The notes beneath the pieces are model-generated. The model ran no database searches and was not told the DNA's origin. It saw only the letters and a program-made list of their open reading frames with translations. From Sphingomonas sp. IC-11 (GTDB lineage: Bacteria; Pseudomonadota; Alphaproteobacteria; Sphingomonadales; Sphingomonadaceae): 64,000 nucleotides of DNA. Shown here piece by piece: positions 32,026 to 40,548 of this stretch (position 1 is the stretch's first letter; every line of letters starts with the position of its first letter). A program made the translations under genes and the position numbers. The stretch lies in NCBI RefSeq assembly GCF_021043365.1, contig NZ_JAJNDU010000001.1:248001-312000 (forward strand), written 5' to 3'.

Positions 32026-32964
32026 ATGGTTAACGCCAAGCCAGATCTTCCTCGCGAGCGGCGAGAGCGCCCCCGCCCGCAGGCCGTCCAGACGAGCGGC
32101 CTCGGGCAGGCGAAGCTCAATCCGTTCGGCGACCTGCACACGTTGCAGCACCTTTCCGCGCGGCTCGCGCGGGGACTGCGCGGCGTGTTCGAGCCGCTTT
32201 TGCGTCAGGAAGTGCGGGCTTGGGCCGAACCGCTCGCGGTTCAGCGATTTGCTGATTACCGGGCCGAACGTCCCGACAAACTGACGGCGTGGCTGCCGCT
32301 CGGCATGGATGACCGGCCGGCGTTGCTGGTTCTGGACGGCAAGTTCGTGCTTGAACTGCTCGACTTCTTCTTCGGCGGCACTGGCGCTGCGCCTGCGGAA
32401 ATGCCGGCGGAATTCTCGCCCGCGGCCGAGGCGATGGTGGCACGCCTGGGGCAGATGATCGCCGTGCCGCTCACGGCCGCCTGGGAGCCTCTCGCCCGCG
32501 TCAACTTCACTGTCGGCCGGTGCGAGGCGAATGCCTCGATGCTCTCCAGCTTCGACGGCGACGACGCGATGATCGTCACCCGGTTTGGCATTGCGCCCGG
32601 GGGCGCGAAGCCGTCGTTTATCGATCTGGTCTATCCGGTGACGGCGCTAAAGCCGCACGGCACGGCGCTGACCGGCAAGGTCGTGGCGAAGGCGGCGGCG
32701 GAAGACGCCTTGTGGCAGACCGCGCTCACCCGCGCGGCGATGAACATCCGCTTTCCGGTGCGCTCGGTTCTCGCCGAGCCGACGATCCGCCTGTCCAAGC
32801 TGATGGCGCTTCAGCCCGGTGACGTGATCCCGATCAGCTTCGGTCAGGACGTGCCGGTGATGGTGGGCAACGACCGCCTTGGCACCGGCACCGTGGGCAC
32901 GTCGAACGGCCATGCTGCGATCAAACTGACCTCGCTCGCTTCTCTCGAAGGATTGACCCAGTGA
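32026..32964 (+). CDS. fliM: Flagellar motor switch protein FliM
   Basis: C-ring switch protein, 312 residues. The N-terminal part is Arg/Pro-rich without a clear CheY-binding LSQxEIDALL-like peptide. The middle CheC-like domain has LDGKFVLELLDFFFGGTG. The C-terminal SpoA domain starts VRSVLAEPTIRLSKLMALQP. It overlaps fliN by 4 bp (GTGA). Confidence 0.92.
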   Translation: MVNAKPDLPRERRERPRPQAVQTSGLGQAKLNPFGDLHTLQHLSARLARGLRGVFEPLLRQEVRAWAEPLAVQRFADYRAERPDKLTAWLPLGMDDRPALLVLDGKFVLELLDFFFGGTGAAPAEMPAEFSPAAEAMVARLGQMIAVPLTAAWEPLARVNFTVGRCEANASMLSSFDGDDAMIVTRFGIAPGGAKPSFIDLVYPVTALKPHGTALTGKVVAKAAAEDALWQTALTRAAMNIRFPVRSVLAEPTIRLSKLMALQPGDVIPISFGQDVPVMVGNDRLGTGTVGTSNGHAAIKLTSLASLEGLTQ

Positions 32965-33263
32965 ACGACATGAGCGGCGGCTTCCCGCCAAAGGACATGG
33001 GCGATGGCGCCCTCGCCGCGAATTTCCGCCTGCTGCAGGACGTCGATGTCAAGCTGACGGTGGAGATCGGCTCCACGCAGCTGACGCTGCGCGAGCTGCT
33101 GGCGCTGGGTGAATCGAGCGTGATCGAGCTGGATCGGCAGGCCAACGAGCTGCTCGACGTGTTCGTTAACGGCACGCTCATCGGCCGCGGCGAAGTGGTG
33201 ACGGTGGGCGACCGCTTCGGCGTGCGGATGACCGAGCTCGTCAATCCCGACAAGCGCGGCTGA
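32961..33263 (+). CDS. fliN: Flagellar motor switch protein FliN
   Basis: C-ring SpoA-domain protein, 100 residues from a GTG overlapping the fliM stop. The SpoA core (VKLTVEIGSTQLTLRELLAL, VFVNGTLIGRGEVVTVGDRF) is diagnostic. Short N-terminal tail. Confidence 0.94.
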   Translation: MNDMSGGFPPKDMGDGALAANFRLLQDVDVKLTVEIGSTQLTLRELLALGESSVIELDRQANELLDVFVNGTLIGRGEVVTVGDRFGVRMTELVNPDKRG

Positions 33264-33272
33264 CCATCTGCG

Positions 33273-33542
33273 ATGATGTGGTCCTATATCCTGAAGCTGA
33301 TCGTGCTGTTGCCGCTCGTCTGCGGCCTGATGATCGGCTGCCTGTATCTGTGGCGGCGGCTGGAAAGCCGGATGCCGGGTCGCACCGACACGCGGCTCAT
33401 CAACGTCAAGGAGACGATGATGATCTCGCCGGGTCTGCGGCTCGCCGTTGTGGAATTTGAAGGCAAAAGGCTGCTGGTATCCGTTGGGCGCGGCGGGGTG
33501 ACGCTGGTCGATCGTGCTGACGCGCCGAGGACCTTTTCGTGA
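33273..33542 (+). CDS. fliO: Flagellar biosynthetic protein FliO
   Basis: Assists FliP ring assembly. 89 residues: one membrane helix at 6-26 ([20 protein letters not shown]) and a short cytoplasmic beta domain ([20 protein letters not shown]). It overlaps fliP by 4 bp (GTGA). Confidence 0.85.
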   Translation: MMWSYILKLIVLLPLVCGLMIGCLYLWRRLESRMPGRTDTRLINVKETMMISPGLRLAVVEFEGKRLLVSVGRGGVTLVDRADAPRTFS

Positions 33543-34420
33543 GCGTCACCCGCGTCGGCAACGGCCCGGCCCTGTTTCGCAATGCCGAGCACAACCGCCC
33601 GGCTGAATTCTCGTGGGGCAAGGTGCTGCTGATCGCCTTCGCCTTCTTGGTGGCAGTCCTCGTCGCCATGCCAGCCTTCGCGCAGGTCGCGCCGATTGCG
33701 CCCGCGGCGCCGGCGCCGTCCGCACCAGGGGCAGGGGACGCGGTCGATCGCGCGCTGGGGCAGCTTGGCGGTGGACCGAATGGCTCGGGCTCGATGTCGC
33801 TGTCGCTGCAGGTCCTCATCATCATGGGCCTGCTCAGCATTCTGCCAGGCATCCTGCTGATGATGACCAGCTTCACCCGGATCATCATCGTGCTGTCGAT
33901 CCTGCGCCAAGCGATGGGCCTGCAGCAGACACCGCCCAATCAAGTGCTGATCGGCCTCAGCCTGTTCCTGTCGCTGTTCGTGATGGCGCCCGTCATCAGC
34001 CAGATCAACACCACCGCGATCCAGCCCTATGCCGCCGGGCAGATGGGCGGCACCGACCTGATCAAGACCGCCGGCGCACCGCTTCACGCCTTCATGGTGA
34101 AGCAGACGCGGGTGAAGGACGTGACGATGTTCGCCGAAATGGCGAAGTCGGGCCCGTATGCGACGCCCAACGACATTCCCTATTCGGTACTGCTGCCGGC
34201 GTTCGTGACCAGCGAACTGAAAACCGCGTTCCAGATCGGCTTCCTGATCTTCCTGCCGTTTTTGGTGATCGATCTGGTCGTCGCGACCGTGCTGATGGCG
34301 CTCGGCATGGCGATGCTCAGCCCGACGATCATCTCCTTGCCGTTCAAGCTGCTGTTGTTCGTGCTGGTCGATGGCTGGGCGCTGACCATGGGTAGCCTCG
34401 CCAACAGTTTCGCCGCGTAG
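33539..34420 (+). CDS. fliP: Flagellar export gate protein FliP
   Basis: Core gate subunit, 293 residues from a GTG. A long 27-residue N-terminal stretch precedes the signal region ([20 protein letters not shown], cleaved near AFA). Four membrane helices follow, with the FliP signatures [20 protein letters not shown] and [18 protein letters not shown]. Confidence 0.95.
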   Translation: MSVTRVGNGPALFRNAEHNRPAEFSWGKVLLIAFAFLVAVLVAMPAFAQVAPIAPAAPAPSAPGAGDAVDRALGQLGGGPNGSGSMSLSLQVLIIMGLLSILPGILLMMTSFTRIIIVLSILRQAMGLQQTPPNQVLIGLSLFLSLFVMAPVISQINTTAIQPYAAGQMGGTDLIKTAGAPLHAFMVKQTRVKDVTMFAEMAKSGPYATPNDIPYSVLLPAFVTSELKTAFQIGFLIFLPFLVIDLVVATVLMALGMAMLSPTIISLPFKLLLFVLVDGWALTMGSLANSFAA

Positions 34421-34500
34421 CGCGGCGCCGGGCGGCGGGGGTTCCTCAAGCCTCCCCGCCATCGGACGCAAGATGCAGGCGAGAGAGACCGGAGTTCAGC

Positions 34501-34773
34501 ATGGTAGACGCAGATTATTTCCTCACCGTGGCGAACCAGACGCTGTGGGTGCTCGCCCTCGCCGCTGCCCCGATCCTGATTCCGGCGCTCGTTTCCGGCC
34601 TGATCCTCGGCATGATCCAGGCGGCCACCTCGATCCAGGAACAGACGCTGAGCTTCGTACCCAAGCTGATCGTGGTCGGCCTGTCGCTGGTGATTTTCGG
34701 TGCGATGATCCTGGGCCTGCTCAGCGATTTCACCGTCTCGATCTTCGAGCGTATCCCCGATCTGGTCCGCTAG
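34501..34773 (+). CDS. fliQ: Flagellar export gate protein FliQ
   Basis: 90 residues with two membrane helices. Typical patterns ALAAAPILIPALVSGLILG and GMIQAATSIQEQTLSFVPK are present. An 80-bp gap after fliP contains GGAG before the ATG. Confidence 0.95.
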   Translation: MVDADYFLTVANQTLWVLALAAAPILIPALVSGLILGMIQAATSIQEQTLSFVPKLIVVGLSLVIFGAMILGLLSDFTVSIFERIPDLVR

Positions 34774-34833
34774 GCTGGTGCTGGCGTCCACTGTCCTCGA
34801 TCGCGCCGCCGCGTCGGGCGACTGGCCGCCGCT

Positions 34834-35607
34834 ATGCTAGGGTTCGGCCTTTCGATCGAGCCGCAGTTATGGGCCCTGATCTTTGTCATGGTCCGCGTCG
34901 GCGCCGCCTTTGTCGCAGCGCCCGTGTTCGGCAACGTGTCCGTTCCGCTTCAGGTGCGCGTCGTGCTGGCCGGAGCGGTCGGCGTGCTGGTGCTTGGCAT
35001 GCACGATGTCACGCCTCCCCCGCAGGTATTCGCTCTGGCCACCTTCCTTGCCATCGCGGCCGAGGCGCTGGTCGGCCTGGCGCTTGGCTTCATTCTGCAG
35101 ATCGCCTTTGCCGCGCCGCTGATCGCCGGCGAACTTATCGGCGGGTCCATGGGCATCGGCTTTGCCAACATGATCGATCCCAATTCCGGCCGCTCGTCGC
35201 CGGCGATCGGCCAGTTCCTGTCGATCCTGCTGACGTTGCTGTTCCTGTCGATCGATGGCCACCTCGTGCTCGTCGACACGGTGGCCCGCAGCTATACGGC
35301 GCTGCCACCCGGCGCCGCCTGGCTCGCGCCGGCGCAGCTGCGCGATATCGCGCTGTTCGGCGGCTACGCCTTTTTCGCCGGTCTGCTGCTCGCCCTGCCG
35401 GTAGGCTTCCTTTTACTCTGCCTTAATCTGGTGGTCGGTATGATCTCGCGGTCGGCACCGGCGCTGAACCTGTTCTCGATCGGTCTGCCGGCCAGCCTTG
35501 CCGTCGGCGTGATCGCGATGGCGGCGGCGTTCCCGGCAATGGGTGATTACATGCTGGTCGTCGTGCGCGAGGGCCTGGAAGCGGCACGGAGCCTGGTACT
35601 TGGCTGA
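34834..35607 (+). CDS. fliR: Flagellar export gate protein FliR
   Basis: 257 residues, about six membrane helices (RVGAAFVAAPVFGNVSVPLQ, GELIGGSMGIGFANMIDP). Stop overlaps the start of flhB. Normal length for the family. Confidence 0.94.
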   Translation: MLGFGLSIEPQLWALIFVMVRVGAAFVAAPVFGNVSVPLQVRVVLAGAVGVLVLGMHDVTPPPQVFALATFLAIAAEALVGLALGFILQIAFAAPLIAGELIGGSMGIGFANMIDPNSGRSSPAIGQFLSILLTLLFLSIDGHLVLVDTVARSYTALPPGAAWLAPAQLRDIALFGGYAFFAGLLLALPVGFLLLCLNLVVGMISRSAPALNLFSIGLPASLAVGVIAMAAAFPAMGDYMLVVVREGLEAARSLVLG

Positions 35608-36730
35608 CGAGTTCGGCGAAAAGACAGAAGCCCCGACACCCAAGCGTCTCAAGGACGCGCGGAAAAAGGGTGACGTTCTCAAATCACGTGAATTCGCGAC
35701 GGCGCTGGTGGCACTGGCGGGGGTGGCGTGGCTCGTCTTTTTCGGGCCGTCCCTGGTCGCCGCGTGCAAGGGCGTGATGGCCGAAAGCTTTCAATTCACG
35801 CGCGGCGACGTGGAGGATTTTCAGCCGTTCCGCCCGTTGGCCGCCGCCGGGTGGAAGCTGCTGCCGGCCTTTGGGACCCTCTTTGCGATCGTGATGGCGG
35901 CCGGCGTGGCCAGCCAGGCCGCGCTCGGCTCGCTTCAGTTCAACGCCGGCCTGCTCGCGCCGAAGGGCAACCGCATCAATCCTGCCTCCGGGCTGAAGCG
36001 CATCTTCGGCATGAACGGCTGGATCGAACTCGGCAAATCCTTGCTGAAGGTTGCCCTGCTTGGATCGATTGGCGCGTGGCTGCTGATGAGCACCGCGCGC
36101 ACCACTTTGGGCCTTGCTCGTGCGAACCTTGGGGCCGCGGTGGATGCGCTCGGCGGCACGCTCACGACGCTGATGATCGTCATGTCGATGGGCTTGGTCG
36201 CCATCGCGCTCCTCGATGTGCCGCTCCAGATGTTCCAGCGCATGAAGAAGCTGCGCATGTCCAAGCAGGAGCAGAAGGACGAGCATAAGGAGAGTGAAGG
36301 CAACCCGGAGGTGAAGGCGCAGATCCGCTCGCGCCAGCACGCCATGCTGTCGCGCTCCACCCGCCGCGCCGTGGGCGAGGCGCACGTCGTGCTGACCAAC
36401 CCGACCCATTTCGCGGTCGCCCTGCGCTACGATCGCGGGCGCGATCAAGTGCCGGTGGTGGTCGCAAAGGGACGCGGCGCCACCGCACTCGCGATCCGCG
36501 AAATCGCCGGCGACATGGCGGTGCCGATCCTCGAATCTCCGATGCTCGCACGTGCGATCTACTACACCAGCCGCGAGAACCAGGAGGTCCGCGACGATCT
36601 CTACATGGCAATCGCAACGGTGCTTGCGTTCGTGTTCAACCTGAACGCGGCTGCGGGCGGCGCGCAGCTGCCACCGATCGAGGTGCCGGTTGGCGCCCGC
36701 TTCGACGAAAATGGCGCGGCGCTCCAGTAG
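35600..36730 (+). CDS. flhB: Flagellar export switch protein FlhB
   Basis: Substrate-specificity switch of the export apparatus, 376 residues. The start is placed at a TTG at 35600 (LADEFGEKTEAPTPKRLKDA), which overlaps the fliR stop by 8 bp and follows GGAG; no ATG gives the conserved N-terminus. The self-cleavage motif NPTH is present (VVLTNPTHFAVALRYD). Four membrane helices lie between 30 and 215. Confidence 0.93.
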   Translation: MADEFGEKTEAPTPKRLKDARKKGDVLKSREFATALVALAGVAWLVFFGPSLVAACKGVMAESFQFTRGDVEDFQPFRPLAAAGWKLLPAFGTLFAIVMAAGVASQAALGSLQFNAGLLAPKGNRINPASGLKRIFGMNGWIELGKSLLKVALLGSIGAWLLMSTARTTLGLARANLGAAVDALGGTLTTLMIVMSMGLVAIALLDVPLQMFQRMKKLRMSKQEQKDEHKESEGNPEVKAQIRSRQHAMLSRSTRRAVGEAHVVLTNPTHFAVALRYDRGRDQVPVVVAKGRGATALAIREIAGDMAVPILESPMLARAIYYTSRENQEVRDDLYMAIATVLAFVFNLNAAAGGAQLPPIEVPVGARFDENGAALQ

Positions 36731-36798
36731 AGAGCGGCTACCCCCGATGACGCCTCTCTTCCGAGACATGCCCACTCACTAGACCAGCCGAACAGCGC

Positions 36799-36825
36799 TA
36801 AAGTTGCGGCTGGTGCGGCCGTTTA
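36799..36825 (+). promoter_or_regulatory. FliA (sigma-28) promoter of fliDS
   Basis: TAAA at 36799-36802, 15 nt, GCCGTTTA at 36818-36825. Only 10 bp separate the -10 from the fliD ATG, so the transcript would have almost no leader. Confidence 0.75.
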
Positions 36826-36835
36826 AGACGGTGTC

Positions 36836-38338
36836 ATGACGAGCGTCTCCAGCACCTCCGCGCCGAGCGCGACCACAACCAGCGTTACCAAGTCGGCTGC
36901 CAGTGCGCTGCTGACCTCGCTCAACACTGGCTCGGGCGTCGACACGGACACGCTGGTGACCAGCCTGGTGCAGGCGCAATTCGCGGCTAAAACCGCGGCG
37001 CTTACCGCGCGGTCGGACAAACTGACGGCGCAGCTTTCCGGTGTTTCCACCCTGAAGAGCGCGATTACGGACTTCACCGCCGCGCTGGATTCGCTGGTGA
37101 AAGGCGGGACGTTGCAGTCCCAGCCGATGAGCACCAATGCCTCTGTGCTTACGGCCACGGCAATCTCCGGCGCGAAGCTCACCGGCCTCACCGCCAGCAT
37201 CCGCGTTGACCGGTTGGCGACCGCACAAACCGCCGTTTCCACGGTTAGTCTGGGCTCCAAGAGCGAAGTGATCGGTTCCGGCACCTTCACGCTTAAGCTC
37301 GGTACCGCGACCTACGACGCCAATGGGGCAATGACCGGGCTGACCGGCGTCGATGCCAACGGCGATGATGTTGAAGACACGATCGCCATCGACATCACGG
37401 ACGGCTCGCTCACCACCATTGCGGCGGCGATCAATGCCAAAAAGGCAGGTGTGACTGCGTCCGTCGTCACTGACGCTGATGGTCGCGCGTTTCTTTCGCT
37501 GAAGGGCGAGACGGGCACGGCCAAGGCTTTCACGCTTGAGGCGACCAACGACCCATCCGGAAAGCTCGCGCAGTTTAACGTCGGCCCAAGCGCCACCGAC
37601 ATGAACATCACGGGCAAGGCGGGTAACGCCATTCTGTCGGTGGACGGGATCACGGTCGAGCGTTCGAGCAACAGCGTCAGCGATCTTGTTGAGGGCGTGA
37701 AGCTTGATCTGGTCGGAACCTCGGCCGCTCCTGTATCGCTATCCGCCACCACGCCGACGACAGCCCTGACCAATGCGGTCGAGGACTTCGTCTTCACGTT
37801 CAACCAGGTATTGAGCGAACTGCAGAAGCAGACCGATCCGATCTCCGGTGATCTGCGCGGCGATTCGGGCGCGCAGAACATGCTGCGCAGCCTCAAGGGG
37901 CTGACCATGCGCAATCTGTTGCCGGGCGCAGCGGAAGGGACGCCGCGTACCTTGGCTCAACTTGGCGTGCTGACCAACCGCGACGGCACCCTGTCCGTGA
38001 ACAACGACACGCTGACGAAGGCGATCGCCAGCAACCCTGGTGCGCTCGAAGCGATGTTCTCCAACTCCACCGACGGTTCCGGCGTCCTCGCCGCGATGAA
38101 TTCCATCAAGTTGAACGCGACCAGCACGCTTTATGGGCTTGGCGCGTCAACAACGCGCTACAATCAGGCGAAGAGTGATCTGGCGGACCAGCAGGACAAG
38201 CTCACGGTTCAGCAGGAAAAGATGACCACCCGCCTGACGCAGCAGTTCGCCTCGATGAACGCCCGCGTGGCTGCCTATAAGTCCACGCAGACCTTCATGG
38301 AAAACCAGATCAAGGCCTGGACGAACGGCAACGACTAA
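36836..38338 (+). CDS. fliD: Filament cap protein FliD (HAP2)
   Basis: Caps the growing filament. 500 residues, with the conserved N-terminal domain (LNTGSGVDTDTLVTSLVQAQ), central domains, and the C-terminal coiled coil (DLADQQDKLTVQQEKMTTRL, ending NQIKAWTN). The start and the promoter predict a leaderless or nearly leaderless mRNA. It overlaps fliS by one base (TAATG). Confidence 0.95.
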   Translation: MTSVSSTSAPSATTTSVTKSAASALLTSLNTGSGVDTDTLVTSLVQAQFAAKTAALTARSDKLTAQLSGVSTLKSAITDFTAALDSLVKGGTLQSQPMSTNASVLTATAISGAKLTGLTASIRVDRLATAQTAVSTVSLGSKSEVIGSGTFTLKLGTATYDANGAMTGLTGVDANGDDVEDTIAIDITDGSLTTIAAAINAKKAGVTASVVTDADGRAFLSLKGETGTAKAFTLEATNDPSGKLAQFNVGPSATDMNITGKAGNAILSVDGITVERSSNSVSDLVEGVKLDLVGTSAAPVSLSATTPTTALTNAVEDFVFTFNQVLSELQKQTDPISGDLRGDSGAQNMLRSLKGLTMRNLLPGAAEGTPRTLAQLGVLTNRDGTLSVNNDTLTKAIASNPGALEAMFSNSTDGSGVLAAMNSIKLNATSTLYGLGASTTRYNQAKSDLADQQDKLTVQQEKMTTRLTQQFASMNARVAAYKSTQTFMENQIKAWTNGND

Positions 38339-38736
38339 TGGCGTACGCGTCCGTTTTGTCGCGCGATCCGGCGCAGACGTACCGTCAGATCGATCTGGCC
38401 GGCCGCACCGCCAATGCGGACGGTCCGGCGCTGGTGCAGCTTCTTTACGAAGAGCTCTGCCAGGCACTGCGCGTCGCCGCTTGGGCGGCAGAGAACAAGA
38501 AGTTCGCAGTAAAAAGCGAGCGCGTGACTCGTGCCACAGCCATCCTGTTCGCCCTGGAAGCGAATCTGGATTTCGAAAGAGGAGGACAGGTTTCTGCCAC
38601 CTTGGCGCGCGTATATGCGGGAGCGCGCAAGCAGGTGATCGAGGCGAGCCTGGGCCATGACGGCGCTCCATTTCGGCAGGTCGCCGAAACCCTGGCGGAG
38701 ATCGCTGAGGCGTGGCGAATGGCGCGTGCTGCCTGA
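38338..38736 (+). CDS. fliS: Flagellin export chaperone FliS
   Basis: 132 residues, helical. Has the family pattern LVQLLYEELCQALRVAAWAA and LFALEANLDFERGG. Directly coupled to fliD, as usual. Ends the flagellar locus; the next gene is convergent after 43 bp. Confidence 0.92.
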   Translation: MAYASVLSRDPAQTYRQIDLAGRTANADGPALVQLLYEELCQALRVAAWAAENKKFAVKSERVTRATAILFALEANLDFERGGQVSATLARVYAGARKQVIEASLGHDGAPFRQVAETLAEIAEAWRMARAA

Positions 38737-38779
38737 TACCTGACAAGCGGCACGCCCCGCGGCCGGATCGTTCGTTCGG

Positions 38780-39730
38780 TCAGCGCAACCAATGGCGGGC
38801 GACGAACCAGCCGGTCACCGCGACGGAGATGACCGCGCAAAGGCCCACGATCGCGTCGAACGCCCATGGCTCCTCAGCGAGCCACAGGCCCTTCACATTC
38901 ATGCCGTACAGACCGGTGATGAAGGTGAGTGGCAAGAACACCATGGCGGCGATCGAGATGATGAGGCCGCGCTGATCCAGCTGCTCGGCACGAAGGTCGG
39001 TCAACGCCTCATGGATCAGGCTCGCCCGCTCGCGAATAGCTTCCACTTCCTCCGCCATGCGCGCGGCGCGATCCGCCGCGGCCGCCAGGTGAGCGCGGTC
39101 GTCCGGGCCAAGCCACTCGCCGGGTAGCGACGCAAGCTTTTCAAGCGCGGCGCGTTGCGGATTGAGGAAGCGGCGATAGTTGATTGCCTCCACTCGTACC
39201 CGAGTCACGCTTCGGCGCAGGGCAAATGCCCTGGAGGCATCAAGCTGCTGTTCGCAATCGTCGAGATCATCACCCAGGTCGGCCACGACAGGATCAAGAT
39301 CGGCCGTGATGGCGCTCGCAAAGGCCGTGATGATGTCGCCGGGGTCATGCACACGGCCGTTTGTGACCTCCTTCTCCACCGCATCGGTCGCCAGGAGGTG
39401 CTTTCGCGTGACCGAAATCACGCGGCCCTTCTCGGCCCAGATCCGCACGGAGGCGAGCATGTCCGATGGATCCAGTTCCTCCTCGGTTCGCCCGCGCAGG
39501 TTAACAAACGCGCCCTCGTCCAGCGCATCGCAGCGGGGGCGGGTTTCCTGTGCGATCAGCGGGTCGACGACATAGTCCGGCAACTTCGCCACTTCCCGGA
39601 GCCAGCCCTCGGCATGTTCCGCGGTTGTGGTCAGGTGAACCCACACCATCGCGCTGTTGCCCGACATGGCCTCCTTCACCGGGATCTTCCGGGCGGCGCC
39701 ATCCCCGATGTGGTAGGCAAAGCCGCTCAA
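38780..39730 (-). CDS. CorA/ZntB-family divalent cation transporter
   Basis: Membrane channel for divalent metal (Mg/Co or Zn efflux), 316 residues. A large cytoplasmic N-terminal domain with a long coiled region is followed by two C-terminal membrane helices. The YGMN selectivity motif (FITGLYGMNVKG) lies at the end of the first helix. Family substrate cannot be fixed from sequence; overall form is closest to ZntB. Its start overlaps the previous gene by 4 bp, as last member of a five-gene coupled operon. Confidence 0.88.
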   Translation of the reverse strand: MSGFAYHIGDGAARKIPVKEAMSGNSAMVWVHLTTTAEHAEGWLREVAKLPDYVVDPLIAQETRPRCDALDEGAFVNLRGRTEEELDPSDMLASVRIWAEKGRVISVTRKHLLATDAVEKEVTNGRVHDPGDIITAFASAITADLDPVVADLGDDLDDCEQQLDASRAFALRRSVTRVRVEAINYRRFLNPQRAALEKLASLPGEWLGPDDRAHLAAAADRAARMAEEVEAIRERASLIHEALTDLRAEQLDQRGLIISIAAMVFLPLTFITGLYGMNVKGLWLAEEPWAFDAIVGLCAVISVAVTGWFVARHWLR

Positions 39731-40548
39731 ATCATCCTCACATCGACGGTAAGCCCGGGAAGGTCGCTGGGGGGGCGGTTACACAAGAGACGATCCGCAT
39801 CAGCCCGCGCGCGGTTCAGGATGGCAGGAGGAACGTCTGGTCCGTGGGTCACCCGGTCCGCGTTGGCGAGCAGCCGGGCCTGCCGCAGTGTCAGATCGTC
39901 GGGATCAGCCGAATGGAGCTTCATCGAAACCAAAGTACGATTTGGCTCGGACGCATGTTCCGGTGGAGTGCCGAGCGTGTTCGCCGGTTGAAGGGGATCG
40001 TAGACCCCGCCAGGCGCCAGCGCCGCGGCAATTGCCCTGCGACGATCCGCAGCTTCCGGATATCGCTTCCGCCAGGCATCACGTGCGGCAAACAGCGCAT
40101 CGGCCAGCGGGCCTAAGCTTGCCGGGAGCAAGGCCTCCAGGCGCTGGCGGAGTGCCGCCGCCAGCCCGGCCGAGGCTCCTCCGGTCCCGACCGCAACGAT
40201 GACCGGCGCGCGATCGATGATCGCGGGCAGGGTGAAATCGCAAAGATCAGGTCGATCAACCGCGTTCACCAGAATGCCTCGCGCCTTCAATCGAGCGACC
40301 GCCTCGTCATCGTCCACGACAATGGCAAGGGCCGGTGCATGTGAAGCGTCCATTTGCGAAGCAGCGTCTGCCCCTTCACCGTCGTGCACGCCACGATGGT
40401 TAGGCCAAACGCTGCCGTCCTCGCGGACCACGATTGCACCGGCGCGCTTCAGCAGGCGTCGCTTGGCCTCCGCCGCGTCCCCATCGCCTACCAGGATGAC
40501 CGTACGCCCTTGCAGCCGTACGAATATTGGCAGGCTGTGCAGGCTCAC
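39727..40548 (-). CDS. Siroheme synthase-like protein: precorrin-2 dehydrogenase with methyltransferase remnant
   Basis: 273 residues. The N-terminal half has a Rossmann motif (RTVILVGDGDAAEAKRR) and the VNAVDRPDLCDFTLPAIIDR stretch (94-113), typical of the CysG/Met8 dehydrogenase-ferrochelatase. Residues about 204-255 (KLHSADPDDLTLRQARLLAN, DRVTHGPDVPPAILNRARAD) look like the first 50 residues of an SUMT methyltransferase, but the rest of that enzyme is absent. The family is usually fused to a complete SUMT, or stands alone. Operon position between lysA and corA gives no functional hint. Confidence 0.8.
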   Translation of the reverse strand: MSLHSLPIFVRLQGRTVILVGDGDAAEAKRRLLKRAGAIVVREDGSVWPNHRGVHDGEGADAASQMDASHAPALAIVVDDDEAVARLKARGILVNAVDRPDLCDFTLPAIIDRAPVIVAVGTGGASAGLAAALRQRLEALLPASLGPLADALFAARDAWRKRYPEAADRRRAIAAALAPGGVYDPLQPANTLGTPPEHASEPNRTLVSMKLHSADPDDLTLRQARLLANADRVTHGPDVPPAILNRARADADRLLCNRPPSDLPGLTVDVRMI

